Shown: one piece after another, positions 42,929-51,239 of the stretch
Layout of the letters: each line of letters begins with the position of its first letter
How positions within the stretch are numbered: position 1 is the stretch's first letter
DNA from: Ornithinimicrobium sp. F0845
GTDB taxonomy: Bacteria > Actinomycetota > Actinomycetes > Actinomycetales > Dermatophilaceae
DNA: 64,000 nucleotides
Direction: 5' to 3'
NCBI RefSeq assembly: GCF_023015765.1
Contig: NZ_JALKAL010000002.1
Span: 407,778 to 471,777, forward strand
Position numbers and translations under genes: made by a program
Notes under the pieces: model-generated
What the model was told of the DNA's origin: nothing
Database searches by the model: none
The model's input: only the letters and a program-made list of their open reading frames with translations

Positions 42929-45301
42929 GTGACCAGCGACGAGCAGGCCCTGGACAACGCGATCCGCGACGAGCAGACCTATCTCGACGGGCTCTACTCC
43001 CGGGTCGATGAGCTGCGCGGGGAGGTGGACCGAGACCTGACCACGGTCCCCGTCGGTCACGGCGGCAGCGCACAGGACCTGGTCGACCGGGACGCCCGGA
43101 TGGCAGCGCTGGCCGCGCGGCGCTCCGACCTGGAGCGGGCCGAGAACGGCCTCTACTTCGGGCGCCTCGACCGCACCGACGGTGAGCGCCTGCACATCGG
43201 CCGGATGGGTCTGCGCGACGCAGACCTGACGCCGCTGCTCGTGGACTGGCGCGCCCCCGCCGCGGCCACCTTCTACACCGCGACCGCCGGCTCCGGGTCG
43301 GGCATCCGGCGCCGCCGGCACATCCGCACCGAGCGCCGCGTCGTGACCGGGGTCAACGACGAGCTGCTCGACCTCGCGCACCCTGGCGCACGCGGTGCGG
43401 TGGATACCTTCGTCGGCGAGGGTGCGCTCATGGAGGCACTCACGGCGCACCGCACGGGTCGCATGAGCGACATCGTGGCGACCCTCCAGGGCGAGCAGGA
43501 CCGCATCATCCGCTCGGCCGCCGAAGGCATTCTCGTGGTCCAGGGCGGGCCGGGCACGGGCAAGACCGCGGTGGCCCTGCACCGGGCCGCCTACCTGCTG
43601 TACACCTATCCGCGGATCGCCGAGAGCGGGGTGCTGGTGGTCGGGCCCAACGCGGCCTTCCTGTCCTACATCGAGCAGGTCCTCCCCTCACTCGGTGAGA
43701 CCCAGGCCGTGCTGATGACGCCTGGCACGCTGCTCCCGGGGATCGAGCCGACGCGTTCCGAGCCACCTGAGGTGGCGGCCCTCAAGGGACAGTCGGCGAT
43801 GGCCGCGGTGATCGCGGCAGCGGTCGCCCAACGGCAGGCGCCCGCACGGGCCGCCGAGATCGTCTTCGACGGCGACACCTTCCGTCTCGACTCCACGGTC
43901 ATCAACGCCGCCCGGGAGCGCGCGAGCCACGGGCGCCCCGGCCACAACCGGGCCGGCAGGGCGTTCCGCGAGGAGATGTGGAGCCTTCTCACCGACCTGG
44001 TCGTGGCCCACGGCGAGCAGCTGCTCACCGACGTCGAGCGCGGCTTCGAGGCGGAGGTCCGGCGGTTGGACGCCTCGTTCGATCGGGACACCGACCAGCT
44101 GCCCGGCCACGTGGGGGGCTCCGGCACCGAGGTCAGCGGCACGGTGGCCGCCCACGAACACGAACGGCTGCGCGCCGAGCTCGCGGCCGATCCGACTGTG
44201 CGGGCCACCATCGAGGACCTCTGGCCGGTGCTCACACCCGAGCAGTTCCTCGATGACCTGCTGTCCGACCGGGACCGCCTGCAGGCTGCTCTGGCCGCAT
44301 CCGGTGCGGACCTCGGCCGGGAGACCGGCGACGCCGCAGACCTGTTGCACCGCTCCCGCGGCAGCGGCTGGGGCCTGGCGGACATCGCCCTGCTCGACGA
44401 GGCCGCCGAGTTGCTCGGCGTCGACGACTCGGACGCGACGGCCGCTGCCCGCGCCGCTCGCGAGCGCGACCTGGCCTACGCCCGACGGGTCCTGGCCGGG
44501 AGCGGCACCCGCGGCGTCTCCGCCGAGGCGATGGCCGACCGGTTCGCCGAGAGCGACACTCGCGTGCTGGCCGAGCGGGCGGCGGCGGACCGCACGTGGG
44601 CCTACGGCCACGCGGTCGTCGACGAGGCCCAGGAACTGAGCGCGATGCAGTGGCGGATGCTGCTGCGCCGCGTGCCCTCCGGGTCGCTGACCGTCGTCGG
44701 CGACATCAACCAGACCTCCTCTGCCGGGGGCAGCACCTCCTGGAGCTCGCTCGCGGCGCAGCACCCGCGTCGGCGCTGGACGGTGGTCGAGCTGACCGTC
44801 AACTACCGCACGCCCCAGGAGGTGATGGACGCCGCGCTCCCGGTGCTGCGGGTGCTCAACCCCGCGGCGACCGAGCCCGTCTCCGCGCGAACCGGCCCCC
44901 ACCGGCCCTGGCGGCTGGAGGTCGCCGACGACCTGGTCGCGGTGACCGCGCGGCTGGCCGCACAGGAGCACGCCGCCCTCGAGGGTGGCCACCTGGCGGT
45001 CATCGCACCACCGGCCCTCGTGCCGGCCCTCGCCTCCGCCGTCGCCGCGGCGGTGCCGGGCGCCTCGTCCGGGGCGGACCTCGACCTCGGCTCACGGTGC
45101 GTGGTGATCGATCCGACCCAGGCCAAGGGGCTGGAGTTCGACGGGGTCCTGGTCGCCGACGTGGAAGGTCTCCTGGCGGCACCGCGCGGCCACAGCGACC
45201 TCTACGTCGCGATGACGCGGACCACCTCCAGGTTGGGGCTGCTGCACACGGGGCCGGCGCCGGCGGCCATCACGCAGGTGCCCACCCGGCCGGCGAGCTG
45301 A
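42929..45301 (+). CDS. HelD-like / UvrD-superfamily ATPase
   Basis: 790-residue SF1 ATPase resembling the actinobacterial HelD proteins that bind RNA polymerase, clear stalled complexes and, in some species, give rifampicin tolerance. An N-terminal charged coiled-coil arm (about 1-70) precedes Walker A VQGGPGTGKTAVALHR (about 208); the split between the two helicase halves is large, as in HelD; DEAQELSAMQW is the Walker B/motif II, VGDINQTS motif III, and VELTVNYRTP and YVAMTRTTSRL motifs IV and VI. The GTG at 42929 follows GAGGGGA. It sits between clpP1 and tig, splitting a normally adjacent set. Confidence 0.82.
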   Translation: MTSDEQALDNAIRDEQTYLDGLYSRVDELRGEVDRDLTTVPVGHGGSAQDLVDRDARMAALAARRSDLERAENGLYFGRLDRTDGERLHIGRMGLRDADLTPLLVDWRAPAAATFYTATAGSGSGIRRRRHIRTERRVVTGVNDELLDLAHPGARGAVDTFVGEGALMEALTAHRTGRMSDIVATLQGEQDRIIRSAAEGILVVQGGPGTGKTAVALHRAAYLLYTYPRIAESGVLVVGPNAAFLSYIEQVLPSLGETQAVLMTPGTLLPGIEPTRSEPPEVAALKGQSAMAAVIAAAVAQRQAPARAAEIVFDGDTFRLDSTVINAARERASHGRPGHNRAGRAFREEMWSLLTDLVVAHGEQLLTDVERGFEAEVRRLDASFDRDTDQLPGHVGGSGTEVSGTVAAHEHERLRAELAADPTVRATIEDLWPVLTPEQFLDDLLSDRDRLQAALAASGADLGRETGDAADLLHRSRGSGWGLADIALLDEAAELLGVDDSDATAAARAARERDLAYARRVLAGSGTRGVSAEAMADRFAESDTRVLAERAAADRTWAYGHAVVDEAQELSAMQWRMLLRRVPSGSLTVVGDINQTSSAGGSTSWSSLAAQHPRRRWTVVELTVNYRTPQEVMDAALPVLRVLNPAATEPVSARTGPHRPWRLEVADDLVAVTARLAAQEHAALEGGHLAVIAPPALVPALASAVAAAVPGASSGADLDLGSRCVVIDPTQAKGLEFDGVLVADVEGLLAAPRGHSDLYVAMTRTTSRLGLLHTGPAPAAITQVPTRPAS

Positions 45302-45305
45302 CCCC

Positions 45306-45375
45306 CGACCCGGGAGCGCACGGCAAACTGCCCACCGCCACGACCCGGGAGCACACGACATACTGCCCACCGTCC
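45306..45375. repeat. 35-bp direct repeat, two copies
   Basis: CGACCCGGGAGC starts at 45306 and at 45341; the units differ at about five of 35 positions and both contain ACTGCCCACCG. Lies in the 165-base gap between convergent helD-like and tig genes, in which I see no clear terminator. Confidence 0.75.
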
Positions 45376-45466
45376 CGGGTCGCCCGGACGCGGCTCCCCA
45401 GGAGACGACGACGCGGGCCGGTGGATCGCTCCGGCAGTCCGCGTCGGGGTGGTGTGCGGGGGTCGG

Positions 45467-46990
45467 TCAGGCCTTCTCGGACGCCTCGTCGGCGGCCTCG
45501 ACATCAGCCAGCGCGGCCTCGACGTCGGAGACCTCGTCGGCCTCCTCGTCCGGGCTGTCGACGGAATCCACGCTGTCCACCGAGTCGGGACTGTCCACCG
45601 AGTCAACGCTGTCCACCGAGTCAACGCTGTCTACTGAGTCGGGGCTGTCCACCGAGTCCACGCTGTCGACGGGGTCAACGCTGTCGGCCGAGTCCCCGGC
45701 CCCGGCGCTTTCCTCGTCCTCGTCACCGGGGTCGATCTCGTTGAGGTCGACGACGTTGCCGTCGGTGTCCTTGACCGTGACGCTCTCCAGGACCGCGGCC
45801 AGGGCCTTGCGGCGTCCGACCTCGGCGACCATGCCGGGCACCTGGTTCTGGTTGTCGAGCTGCTGGGCGAACTCGTTGGGGTTCATGCCGTACTGCTGCG
45901 CGGTCATGATGAGGTACTCGACCAGCTCGTTCTGGCCGACCTCGATCTCGTCCCGCTCGACGAGGGCGTCCAGCAGGAGCTGGGTGCGGACGGCCTTGGT
46001 CGTGCTTTCGGTGACCTCGGCGCGGTGCACGTCGTCCTCGAGACGGCCCTCGTTCTCCAGGTGGCTGTGCACCTCGGCCTCGACGACCGAGTCGGGCACG
46101 GGGATCTCGACGATCTCGAGCATCTGCTCCAGGACCTTGTCGCGGGCCTGGACGCCCTGCTCGAACTTCGCACCCTGCTCGGACTGCTTGCGCAGGTCCT
46201 CCATGAGCTCCTCGAAGGTGTCGAACTCGGAGGCGAGCTGGGCGAAGTCGTCATCCGCGTCAGGCAGCTGACGCTCCTTGACCGACTGCAGGACCAGGGT
46301 GATGTCGGCGTCCTGGCCGGCCTTGTCGCCACCGGCCAGCGGTGCCGTGAACTCGATGGTCTCGCCGGCGGTGTGGCCGATCAGCGCCTCGTCCATGCCG
46401 GCGAGCATGGTGCCGGAGCCGATCTCGTAGGAGATGCCCTCGGCGGTGTCGACCTCCTCGCCGCCGGCGGTCGCCGTGATGTCGACGGAGGTGAAGTCAC
46501 CATCCTGGGCGGCGCGGTCCACGCCGACGAGGGTGCCGAAGCGGGCGCGGAGGTTGTCCAGGCGGGTCTGCACGTCGTCCTCGTCGGCAGTGACCGGGTC
46601 GACCTCGACGGTGATGGTGCTGAAGTCGGGCAGCTCGAACTCGGGCACGACGTCGACCTCGGCCTCGAACTTCAGCTCCTGGCCGTCCTCCAGCGGCAAC
46701 TCGGTCATGTTGACCTCGGGCTGCCCCAGCGGCTTGACGTTGTGCTCGGCCAGCGCCTGGGCGTAGTACTCGCCCATCGCGTCGTTGACGGCCTCCTGCA
46801 CGACGGCACCGCGGCCGAAGCGCTGGTCGATGATGCGGTTGGGCACCTTGCCACGCCGGAAGCCCGGGATGTTGACCTGCTGCGCGATGGTCTTGTAGGC
46901 CGCATCCATCCGCGGCTGCAGCTCGGTGGAGGTGACCTCCACGCTCAGCTTCACCCGGGTCGGGCTCAGGGTCTCGACGGCACTCTTCAC
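45467..46990 (-). CDS. tig: Trigger factor with an acidic Asp-Ser-Val repeat tail
   Basis: Ribosome-associated chaperone and peptidyl-prolyl isomerase, 507 residues. The ribosome-binding signature is FRRGKVPNRIIDQRFG (about 45-60), with an FKBP-type domain (about 160-245) and the C-terminal helical arms. The tail after about residue 440 is a long VDS/PDS repeat rich in acidic residues, as in other actinobacterial trigger factors but more regular. The GTG at 46990 gives the typical start (KSAVETL) with GGAG upstream. Located 155 bases after tRNA-Pro. Confidence 0.94.
   Translation of the reverse strand: MKSAVETLSPTRVKLSVEVTSTELQPRMDAAYKTIAQQVNIPGFRRGKVPNRIIDQRFGRGAVVQEAVNDAMGEYYAQALAEHNVKPLGQPEVNMTELPLEDGQELKFEAEVDVVPEFELPDFSTITVEVDPVTADEDDVQTRLDNLRARFGTLVGVDRAAQDGDFTSVDITATAGGEEVDTAEGISYEIGSGTMLAGMDEALIGHTAGETIEFTAPLAGGDKAGQDADITLVLQSVKERQLPDADDDFAQLASEFDTFEELMEDLRKQSEQGAKFEQGVQARDKVLEQMLEIVEIPVPDSVVEAEVHSHLENEGRLEDDVHRAEVTESTTKAVRTQLLLDALVERDEIEVGQNELVEYLIMTAQQYGMNPNEFAQQLDNQNQVPGMVAEVGRRKALAAVLESVTVKDTDGNVVDLNEIDPGDEDEESAGAGDSADSVDPVDSVDSVDSPDSVDSVDSVDSVDSVDSPDSVDSVDSVDSPDEEADEVSDVEAALADVEAADEASEKA
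45553..45700 (-). repeat. 18-bp/9-bp tandem repeats encoding the trigger factor tail
   Basis: Near-identical 18-bp units (on the plus strand CTGTCCACCGAGTCAACG and variants) repeat about eight times, encoding Val-Asp-Ser triplets with scattered Pro. Length changes would stay in frame. Confidence 0.75.
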
Positions 46991-47144
46991 TCTGCGGCAC
47001 TCCAGAATCTGGTCGTTGATGTTCGGGATCTGGGGATGCACCCACCCGACCGCGGCGACGCACCGGACCTCCCGGCATACTCCTCGCGGCCGGGCGCCGG
47101 CAACAGGGCAGCCGGACACCCACAGATCACCCCATGGTAATGGG

Positions 47145-47218
47145 TCGGGGTAGCCGGATTCGAACCGGCGGCCTTCCGCTCCCAAAGCGGACGCGCTACC
47201 AAGCTGCGCCATACCCCG
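47145..47218 (-). tRNA. tRNA-Pro (anticodon TGG)
   Basis: Full cloverleaf on the minus strand: 7-bp acceptor stem CGGGGTA/TACCCCG, anticodon loop CTTTGGGAG with TGG, T arm GGTTCGAATCC, discriminator A. A standard CCA is not encoded (CCC follows). Confidence 0.95.
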
Positions 47219-47305
47219 CGCTCACCCTGTGCCGAGGGCGTTTCGGACCCGGCGCAGATGGGCAGTACAGTAGTCCCTCGCTGGCCGGCTCCGTGCCGAC
47301 AGCAC

Positions 47306-47379
47306 GCGGGTGTAGCTCAATGGTAGAGCCCCAGTCTTCCAAACTGGCTACGCGAGTTCGATTCTCGTCACCCGCTCCA
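47306..47379 (+). tRNA. tRNA-Gly (anticodon TCC), CCA encoded
   Basis: Cloverleaf on the plus strand: acceptor GCGGGTG/CACCCGC, anticodon loop CTTCCAA, T arm AGTTCGATTCT, discriminator T, then encoded CCA (47377-47379). Ends one base before the stop codon of the convergent gene at 47381. Confidence 0.95.
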
Positions 47380-47380
47380 C

Positions 47381-48199
47381 TCAGCTCCACCGCACCCGCA
47401 CCCGGTCGCGCCAGGTGTCCAGGAACCCCGCCGGGTCCTCGACCGCGTCAGCGACCGTGCGGTTCCACAGCGCCAGGTAGAGGCCGACCGGCGACCCTGA
47501 CAACCGCACCTCCTCGACGTCGCCGCCCCCTGTCGCGGTCAGGGCTCGGTCTGCGCCGTCGTCATCCGCACCCGCCTCCGTGCCCACCCGCGTGGTGACC
47601 GCCGCACCGTCCCTGACCAGCACGGACCACCCCTGGTCGTGCCCAGTCGGTCTCACCCGCACCCGGACCGGGCCGACGTCGCTGAAGCGCGAGCTCCCGC
47701 GCGTGATGAAGCCGGTCAGCACCTCGTCGATGCCGTCCAGCGCGACCGCGTCAGCGATCTGCGTGTCCTCCGGCAGCGGGGGGCGTCCGAGCCGCGCCGC
47801 ACGGGCGTCGACCGCGTGGATCGTCGTCTCGTGGCACTGCCGGCGCGCCCAGAACAGCCGCGGCGGTGGCGCATCCTTGAGGAAGACCATCGCCTTGACG
47901 TCGTCCGGGACCTCCTCGAGGGTGGACACGAGCGCCTCGGCACCCTCGACCAACCACCCCACGGGGTCGGCAACCGCCTGACCCTCAGCGTTCCAGGTCG
48001 GTGGGTGGCTGGACTCCCCGCGGAGGTTGGCCCTGGCCCAGCGGTGCACCATCCCCTGGTGGGCGAGCAGCTTGCGCACGGTCCAGGCCGGGGCGGTCGG
48101 GACCTTGGCCTCGAGCCCGGCTCCTGCCGCGTCCGCCCCGAATGCGTCCACGGCGGCACGCAGCCCCGCCACGTGCGGCTCGACCGACCTGTGCTCCAT
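47381..48199 (-). CDS. Mycothiol maleylpyruvate isomerase-family protein
   Basis: 272 residues. The N-terminal DinB-like metal-binding domain (about 10-160; APAWTVRKLLAHQGMVHRWA and RRQCHETTIHAVDARAA supply likely His/metal ligands) is joined to a C-terminal MDMPI_C-like domain that looks like a sterol-carrier fold (about 180-265, ending LYLALWNRT). Probably mycothiol-dependent; substrate unknown. ATG at 48199. It abuts tRNA-Gly tail to tail. Confidence 0.8.
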   Translation of the reverse strand: MEHRSVEPHVAGLRAAVDAFGADAAGAGLEAKVPTAPAWTVRKLLAHQGMVHRWARANLRGESSHPPTWNAEGQAVADPVGWLVEGAEALVSTLEEVPDDVKAMVFLKDAPPPRLFWARRQCHETTIHAVDARAARLGRPPLPEDTQIADAVALDGIDEVLTGFITRGSSRFSDVGPVRVRVRPTGHDQGWSVLVRDGAAVTTRVGTEAGADDDGADRALTATGGGDVEEVRLSGSPVGLYLALWNRTVADAVEDPAGFLDTWRDRVRVRWS

Positions 48200-48281
48200 C
48201 TGATCAGCATGCCAGTGAGCTCCGACACTGCTCGCTCGCGCTGGTCTCGGAGAACGCGTCGGCGGTCGACCGACAGGCTGC

Positions 48282-48815
48282 TCAGGCGACCAGCAGCAAC
48301 GACAGCGCTGCGGTGTCGACGTCCCCCTGGAGGTCCACCCCCGACCTGGTCTCCAGCCGGGTGACGGTGCCCTCCATGTCCGCCTCGGCCCAGGCCGCAC
48401 GGTGGTCCAGCCCGAGGTCGGGCACGCCAGGGAGCAGAATGCAGCCGGAGGCCGTGTCGTACTCCGGGACCGAGTGGAGCGTGCTGCCGGGCGGGTGGAG
48501 AACGGCCAGACCGGGCGGGGTGTGCTCGGCGAAGCGGCCCGGCGTCAGCGGGTTCTCCCCGACGAGCTGGCCCTCGGCGAGCACCAGACCGACCGCCTCG
48601 GTCGGTCCCTCGTCGGGCACCTCCTCCACGACCCGGAAGACGGTGCTGCCCCGGGGCAACATGCCGGGCACCGCCGCCATCTGCACGGCCAGGACCAGGA
48701 AACGGGCCCACTCGACCGGGTCCTCCGGCCAGCGGCCCAACAGCAGGAAACCGGAGAGGTAGCCACCGCGGTGCAGCGGCGCGACCTCGACCGGCGGGAG
48801 CTGACGATGCGTCAT
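48282..48815 (-). CDS. Hypothetical protein
   Basis: 177 residues starting at ATG 48815 behind GGAGGA. Soluble, mildly acidic alpha/beta-looking sequence with no transmembrane segment, signal peptide or catalytic motif that I recognise. It might be a small SseB-like or regulatory protein, but the resemblance is too weak to name. Not coupled to its neighbours. Confidence 0.6.
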   Translation of the reverse strand: MTHRQLPPVEVAPLHRGGYLSGFLLLGRWPEDPVEWARFLVLAVQMAAVPGMLPRGSTVFRVVEEVPDEGPTEAVGLVLAEGQLVGENPLTPGRFAEHTPPGLAVLHPPGSTLHSVPEYDTASGCILLPGVPDLGLDHRAAWAEADMEGTVTRLETRSGVDLQGDVDTAALSLLLVA

Positions 48816-48981
48816 GGCGTCCTCCTGACCGTGCCCGACAGGACCGCGACGGACCGGGTCCGTCCCTCTCACCATGCCACGTCGGCGCCCGTTCGTGGAT
48901 GACATTCGCACAACGATTGCGGCACGGCCCGGACACGACAACAGGCGACGACGAGCCCGTGCGGCCGGGTGCGGCTCGGCA

Positions 48982-48987
48982 TACGAT
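48982..48987 (+). promoter_or_regulatory. -10 of a leaderless promoter for the SIMPL gene
   Basis: TACGAT lies exactly 6 bases upstream of ATG 48994, without a ribosome-binding site. Confidence 0.5.
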
Positions 48988-48993
48988 CTGGGA

Positions 48994-49635
48994 ATGGCGA
49001 ACCCCGGCACGCACGGCACGGACACGATCGAGGTCACCGGGCACGGTCAGGCGGTCGGCACGCCCGACCTCGTTGTCCTGGACCTGCGGCTGCAGGCCGA
49101 GGCGGACACTGTCGCGGCGTCCCTGGCGGCAGTCGCCGAGGCGACGCGGTCGGTGCTGGAGCGCACCGCCGAGCACCGCACCAACGACGTCCCGGGACCC
49201 CGGACCCGGGGGCTCAACCTGCACACCCGCACCGACCGCGAGGGCCGGCAGGTGCTGGGCTACACCGCCTCCCAGCAGTTGCGGCTCACCGTGGCGGGCA
49301 CCGACCTGGCCGGTGAGGTGGTGACCGCCGTGTCCGGGGCCGCCGGCGATGCGCTGCGCATCGACGGGCTGTCGCTGACCGTGGCCGACCCGGCGGACCT
49401 CCAGGTCAGGGCCCGGGACGCGGCCTTCGACGACGCCCGCGAGCGTGCCGAGCAGTATGCCGAGCTGGCCGGGCGCAGCCTGGGTGCGGTGCGCACCGTG
49501 GTCGACGCGCCTTCGGGCCACGTCCCGATGCCGAAGCTGGCCCGGGCGGCCGCGTTCTCCGACGCCGCGATGCCCATCGAGGGCGGTGAGCACAGCGTGT
49601 CGGCGAGCGTGACCGTCACGTGGGATCTTGCGTGA
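48994..49635 (+). CDS. SIMPL domain (DUF541) protein
   Basis: 213 residues. DUF541/SIMPL fold with the typical start TIEVTGHGQAVGTPD and the DAR-x-RAEQYAELAGRSLGAV segment (about 150-170). SIMPL proteins are stress-related, often exported; this one has no signal peptide, so it is probably cytosolic. Function not established. Confidence 0.8.
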   Translation: MANPGTHGTDTIEVTGHGQAVGTPDLVVLDLRLQAEADTVAASLAAVAEATRSVLERTAEHRTNDVPGPRTRGLNLHTRTDREGRQVLGYTASQQLRLTVAGTDLAGEVVTAVSGAAGDALRIDGLSLTVADPADLQVRARDAAFDDARERAEQYAELAGRSLGAVRTVVDAPSGHVPMPKLARAAAFSDAAMPIEGGEHSVSASVTVTWDLA

Positions 49636-49767
49636 TCGCTGCGAGCGAGCAGACGCGGTAGGACACGCAGACGCCCTGCCCTCTGCGGTCGACAGGTCAC
49701 CCAGGGAGTGTTTCGGTGGAGTTGCCAGGCCGAGCACTCGGCATACGAACACGGGAAGGCTGGTGTC

Positions 49768-50001
49768 ATGGGGTTCATGGACAAGGTGACCGGCGCTGCG
49801 GATGAGCACAAGGACAAGGTGTCCGACGCGGTCGACCAGCACGGTGACAAGATCGACGGTGGCATCGAGAAGGCCGGCGACTACGCCGACGAAAGGACAG
49901 GCGGCAAGTACGCCGACCAGGTCGACCAGGGCCAGGACCGGCTCCGGGAGGGCGTGGACGGCCTCGGCAGCGGCGAGGGTGAGGACGACCCGCAGGGCTG
50001 A
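49768..50001 (+). CDS. MT0933-like (PF14013-type) small protein, copy 1
   Basis: 77 residues, strongly charged and helical: MGFMDKVTGAADEHKDKVSD, then GGKYADQVDQGQD. The family is annotated as antitoxin-like (Rv0909 group), but no toxin gene is next to it; it may be a stand-alone stress protein. A near-duplicate follows at 50148. Confidence 0.75.
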   Translation: MGFMDKVTGAADEHKDKVSDAVDQHGDKIDGGIEKAGDYADERTGGKYADQVDQGQDRLREGVDGLGSGEGEDDPQG

Positions 50002-50147
50002 GTCCTCCCCGGGCCAGCGTGCGCGAATCGGTCACGGAGAGTTCGACATCGCCGCCGCAGGGGTCGACAAGGTGCCCTGCGGTGTGCGAAGTTGACTCCT
50101 GACCGGCCGGCAACCGATACCGGCTCGATGCACGGAAGGATCCGTAT

Positions 50148-50378
50148 ATGGGGATCATGGACAAGATCACGGGCGCCTTCGACCAGAACAAGGACAAGGT
50201 CTCCGACGCCGTGGACCAGCACGCCGACAAGATCGAAGAGGGCGTGGAGAAGGCCGGCGACTTCATCGACGACAAGACCGGTGGCAAGTACGCCGACCAG
50301 GTCGACCAGGGACAGGAGAAGGTCAAGGAGGGGCTGGACAGCCTCGACGGGCAGAAGGACGACTTCGGCCAGGCCTGA
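50148..50378 (+). CDS. MT0933-like small protein, copy 2
   Basis: 76 residues, about 60 percent identical to the preceding gene product (MGIMDKITGAFDQNKDKVSD; GGKYADQVDQGQE). Tandem duplication with an intact start and stop. No toxin partner. A strong terminator follows. Confidence 0.75.
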   Translation: MGIMDKITGAFDQNKDKVSDAVDQHADKIEEGVEKAGDFIDDKTGGKYADQVDQGQEKVKEGLDSLDGQKDDFGQA

Positions 50379-50394
50379 TCCGTCACATCTCACG

Positions 50395-50424
50395 ACGGAG
50401 CCCCGGCACCTGCCGGGGCTTCGT
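50395..50424. terminator. Strong terminator after the MT0933-like pair
   Basis: Arms ACGGAGCCCCGGC and GCCGGGGCTTCGT form 13 pairs (one G-U) around an ACCT loop, 16 bases after the stop; it also lies beyond the convergent hydrolase gene. Confidence 0.75.
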
Positions 50425-50505
50425 GGTGTCCAGGGCGCAAGCCGATAGCCGCAAGGGCGCTGCGCGAGGCCGGACGGTCACCTCGTTCGCCCAGGGTCCG
50501 GCCAG

Positions 50506-51222
50506 CTAGGCCATCCACCTCACGACGTCCGCCCAGTGCGGCTGCGCCGGGTCGATGAGCGTCAGGTGGTCGACCCCGGGCAGGAGCAGCTCGGTCACCG
50601 AGTCGCCCGCCGCCCGGGCGCGCGCCACGTAGTCCGCGCTGTGCGCCGGCGGCACCCGGGTGTCGGCGTCGCCGTGGACCACCAGGACCGGCCGCCCCAC
50701 CGGCAGCCGGGCGATCGGCGAGCCGGCGGTATACGGCTCGGGACGCTCCTCCGGCGGCTCGGGGATGAACTCCTGCACCGCGTCCTCCCCCAGTCTCTCG
50801 GCCCTGGTCCGGGCCAGGTCGGTGACCGGCGCCAGCGCCACCACGGCGTCGACCGGCTGGGCGGCCAGCAGGGCCAGCTGCCCGCCGACCGAGTGACCGA
50901 CGGAGACGAGTCGTCCGGGCCAGCCCCGCTCCACCCGCAGCCGGGCAACGAGCGCGAGCCCCGCGGCCACGTCCTGTGGTGTCTGCGGCCACCCACCGCC
51001 GGTGCCGACCCTGCGGTACTCCACGTTGGCCACCACCCAGCCGCGCCCCGCCAGGTCGGCGGCCAGCGGCTCCATCAGGTCGCGGGTGAAGCGCGCCCGC
51101 CAGTAGCCGCCGTGCACCAGGAAGGCGACCCCCGCCGCGGGGCCGACGGGCTCGGTGAGGTCGACCACCTGGTCGGGGTGATCGCCATACTCCAGGACGC
51201 GCCGCACGAGCCCATCCTGCAC
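50506..51222 (-). CDS. Alpha/beta hydrolase (HGG-motif esterase/formamidase-like)
   Basis: 238 residues of the HSL/BD-FAE-like esterase group. Oxyanion motif HGGYW, nucleophile Ser in VGHSVGGQ, acid Asp in HGDADTRVP, His in VDHLTLID. Could be a carboxylesterase or an N-formylkynurenine formamidase-like enzyme; the nearby aromatic-CoA genes make the latter thinkable, but that is only inference. GTG start at 51222, divergent from the thiolase. Confidence 0.78.
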   Translation of the reverse strand: MQDGLVRRVLEYGDHPDQVVDLTEPVGPAAGVAFLVHGGYWRARFTRDLMEPLAADLAGRGWVVANVEYRRVGTGGGWPQTPQDVAAGLALVARLRVERGWPGRLVSVGHSVGGQLALLAAQPVDAVVALAPVTDLARTRAERLGEDAVQEFIPEPPEERPEPYTAGSPIARLPVGRPVLVVHGDADTRVPPAHSADYVARARAAGDSVTELLLPGVDHLTLIDPAQPHWADVVRWMA

Positions 51223-51239
51223 CCCGGCATGATGGACCC

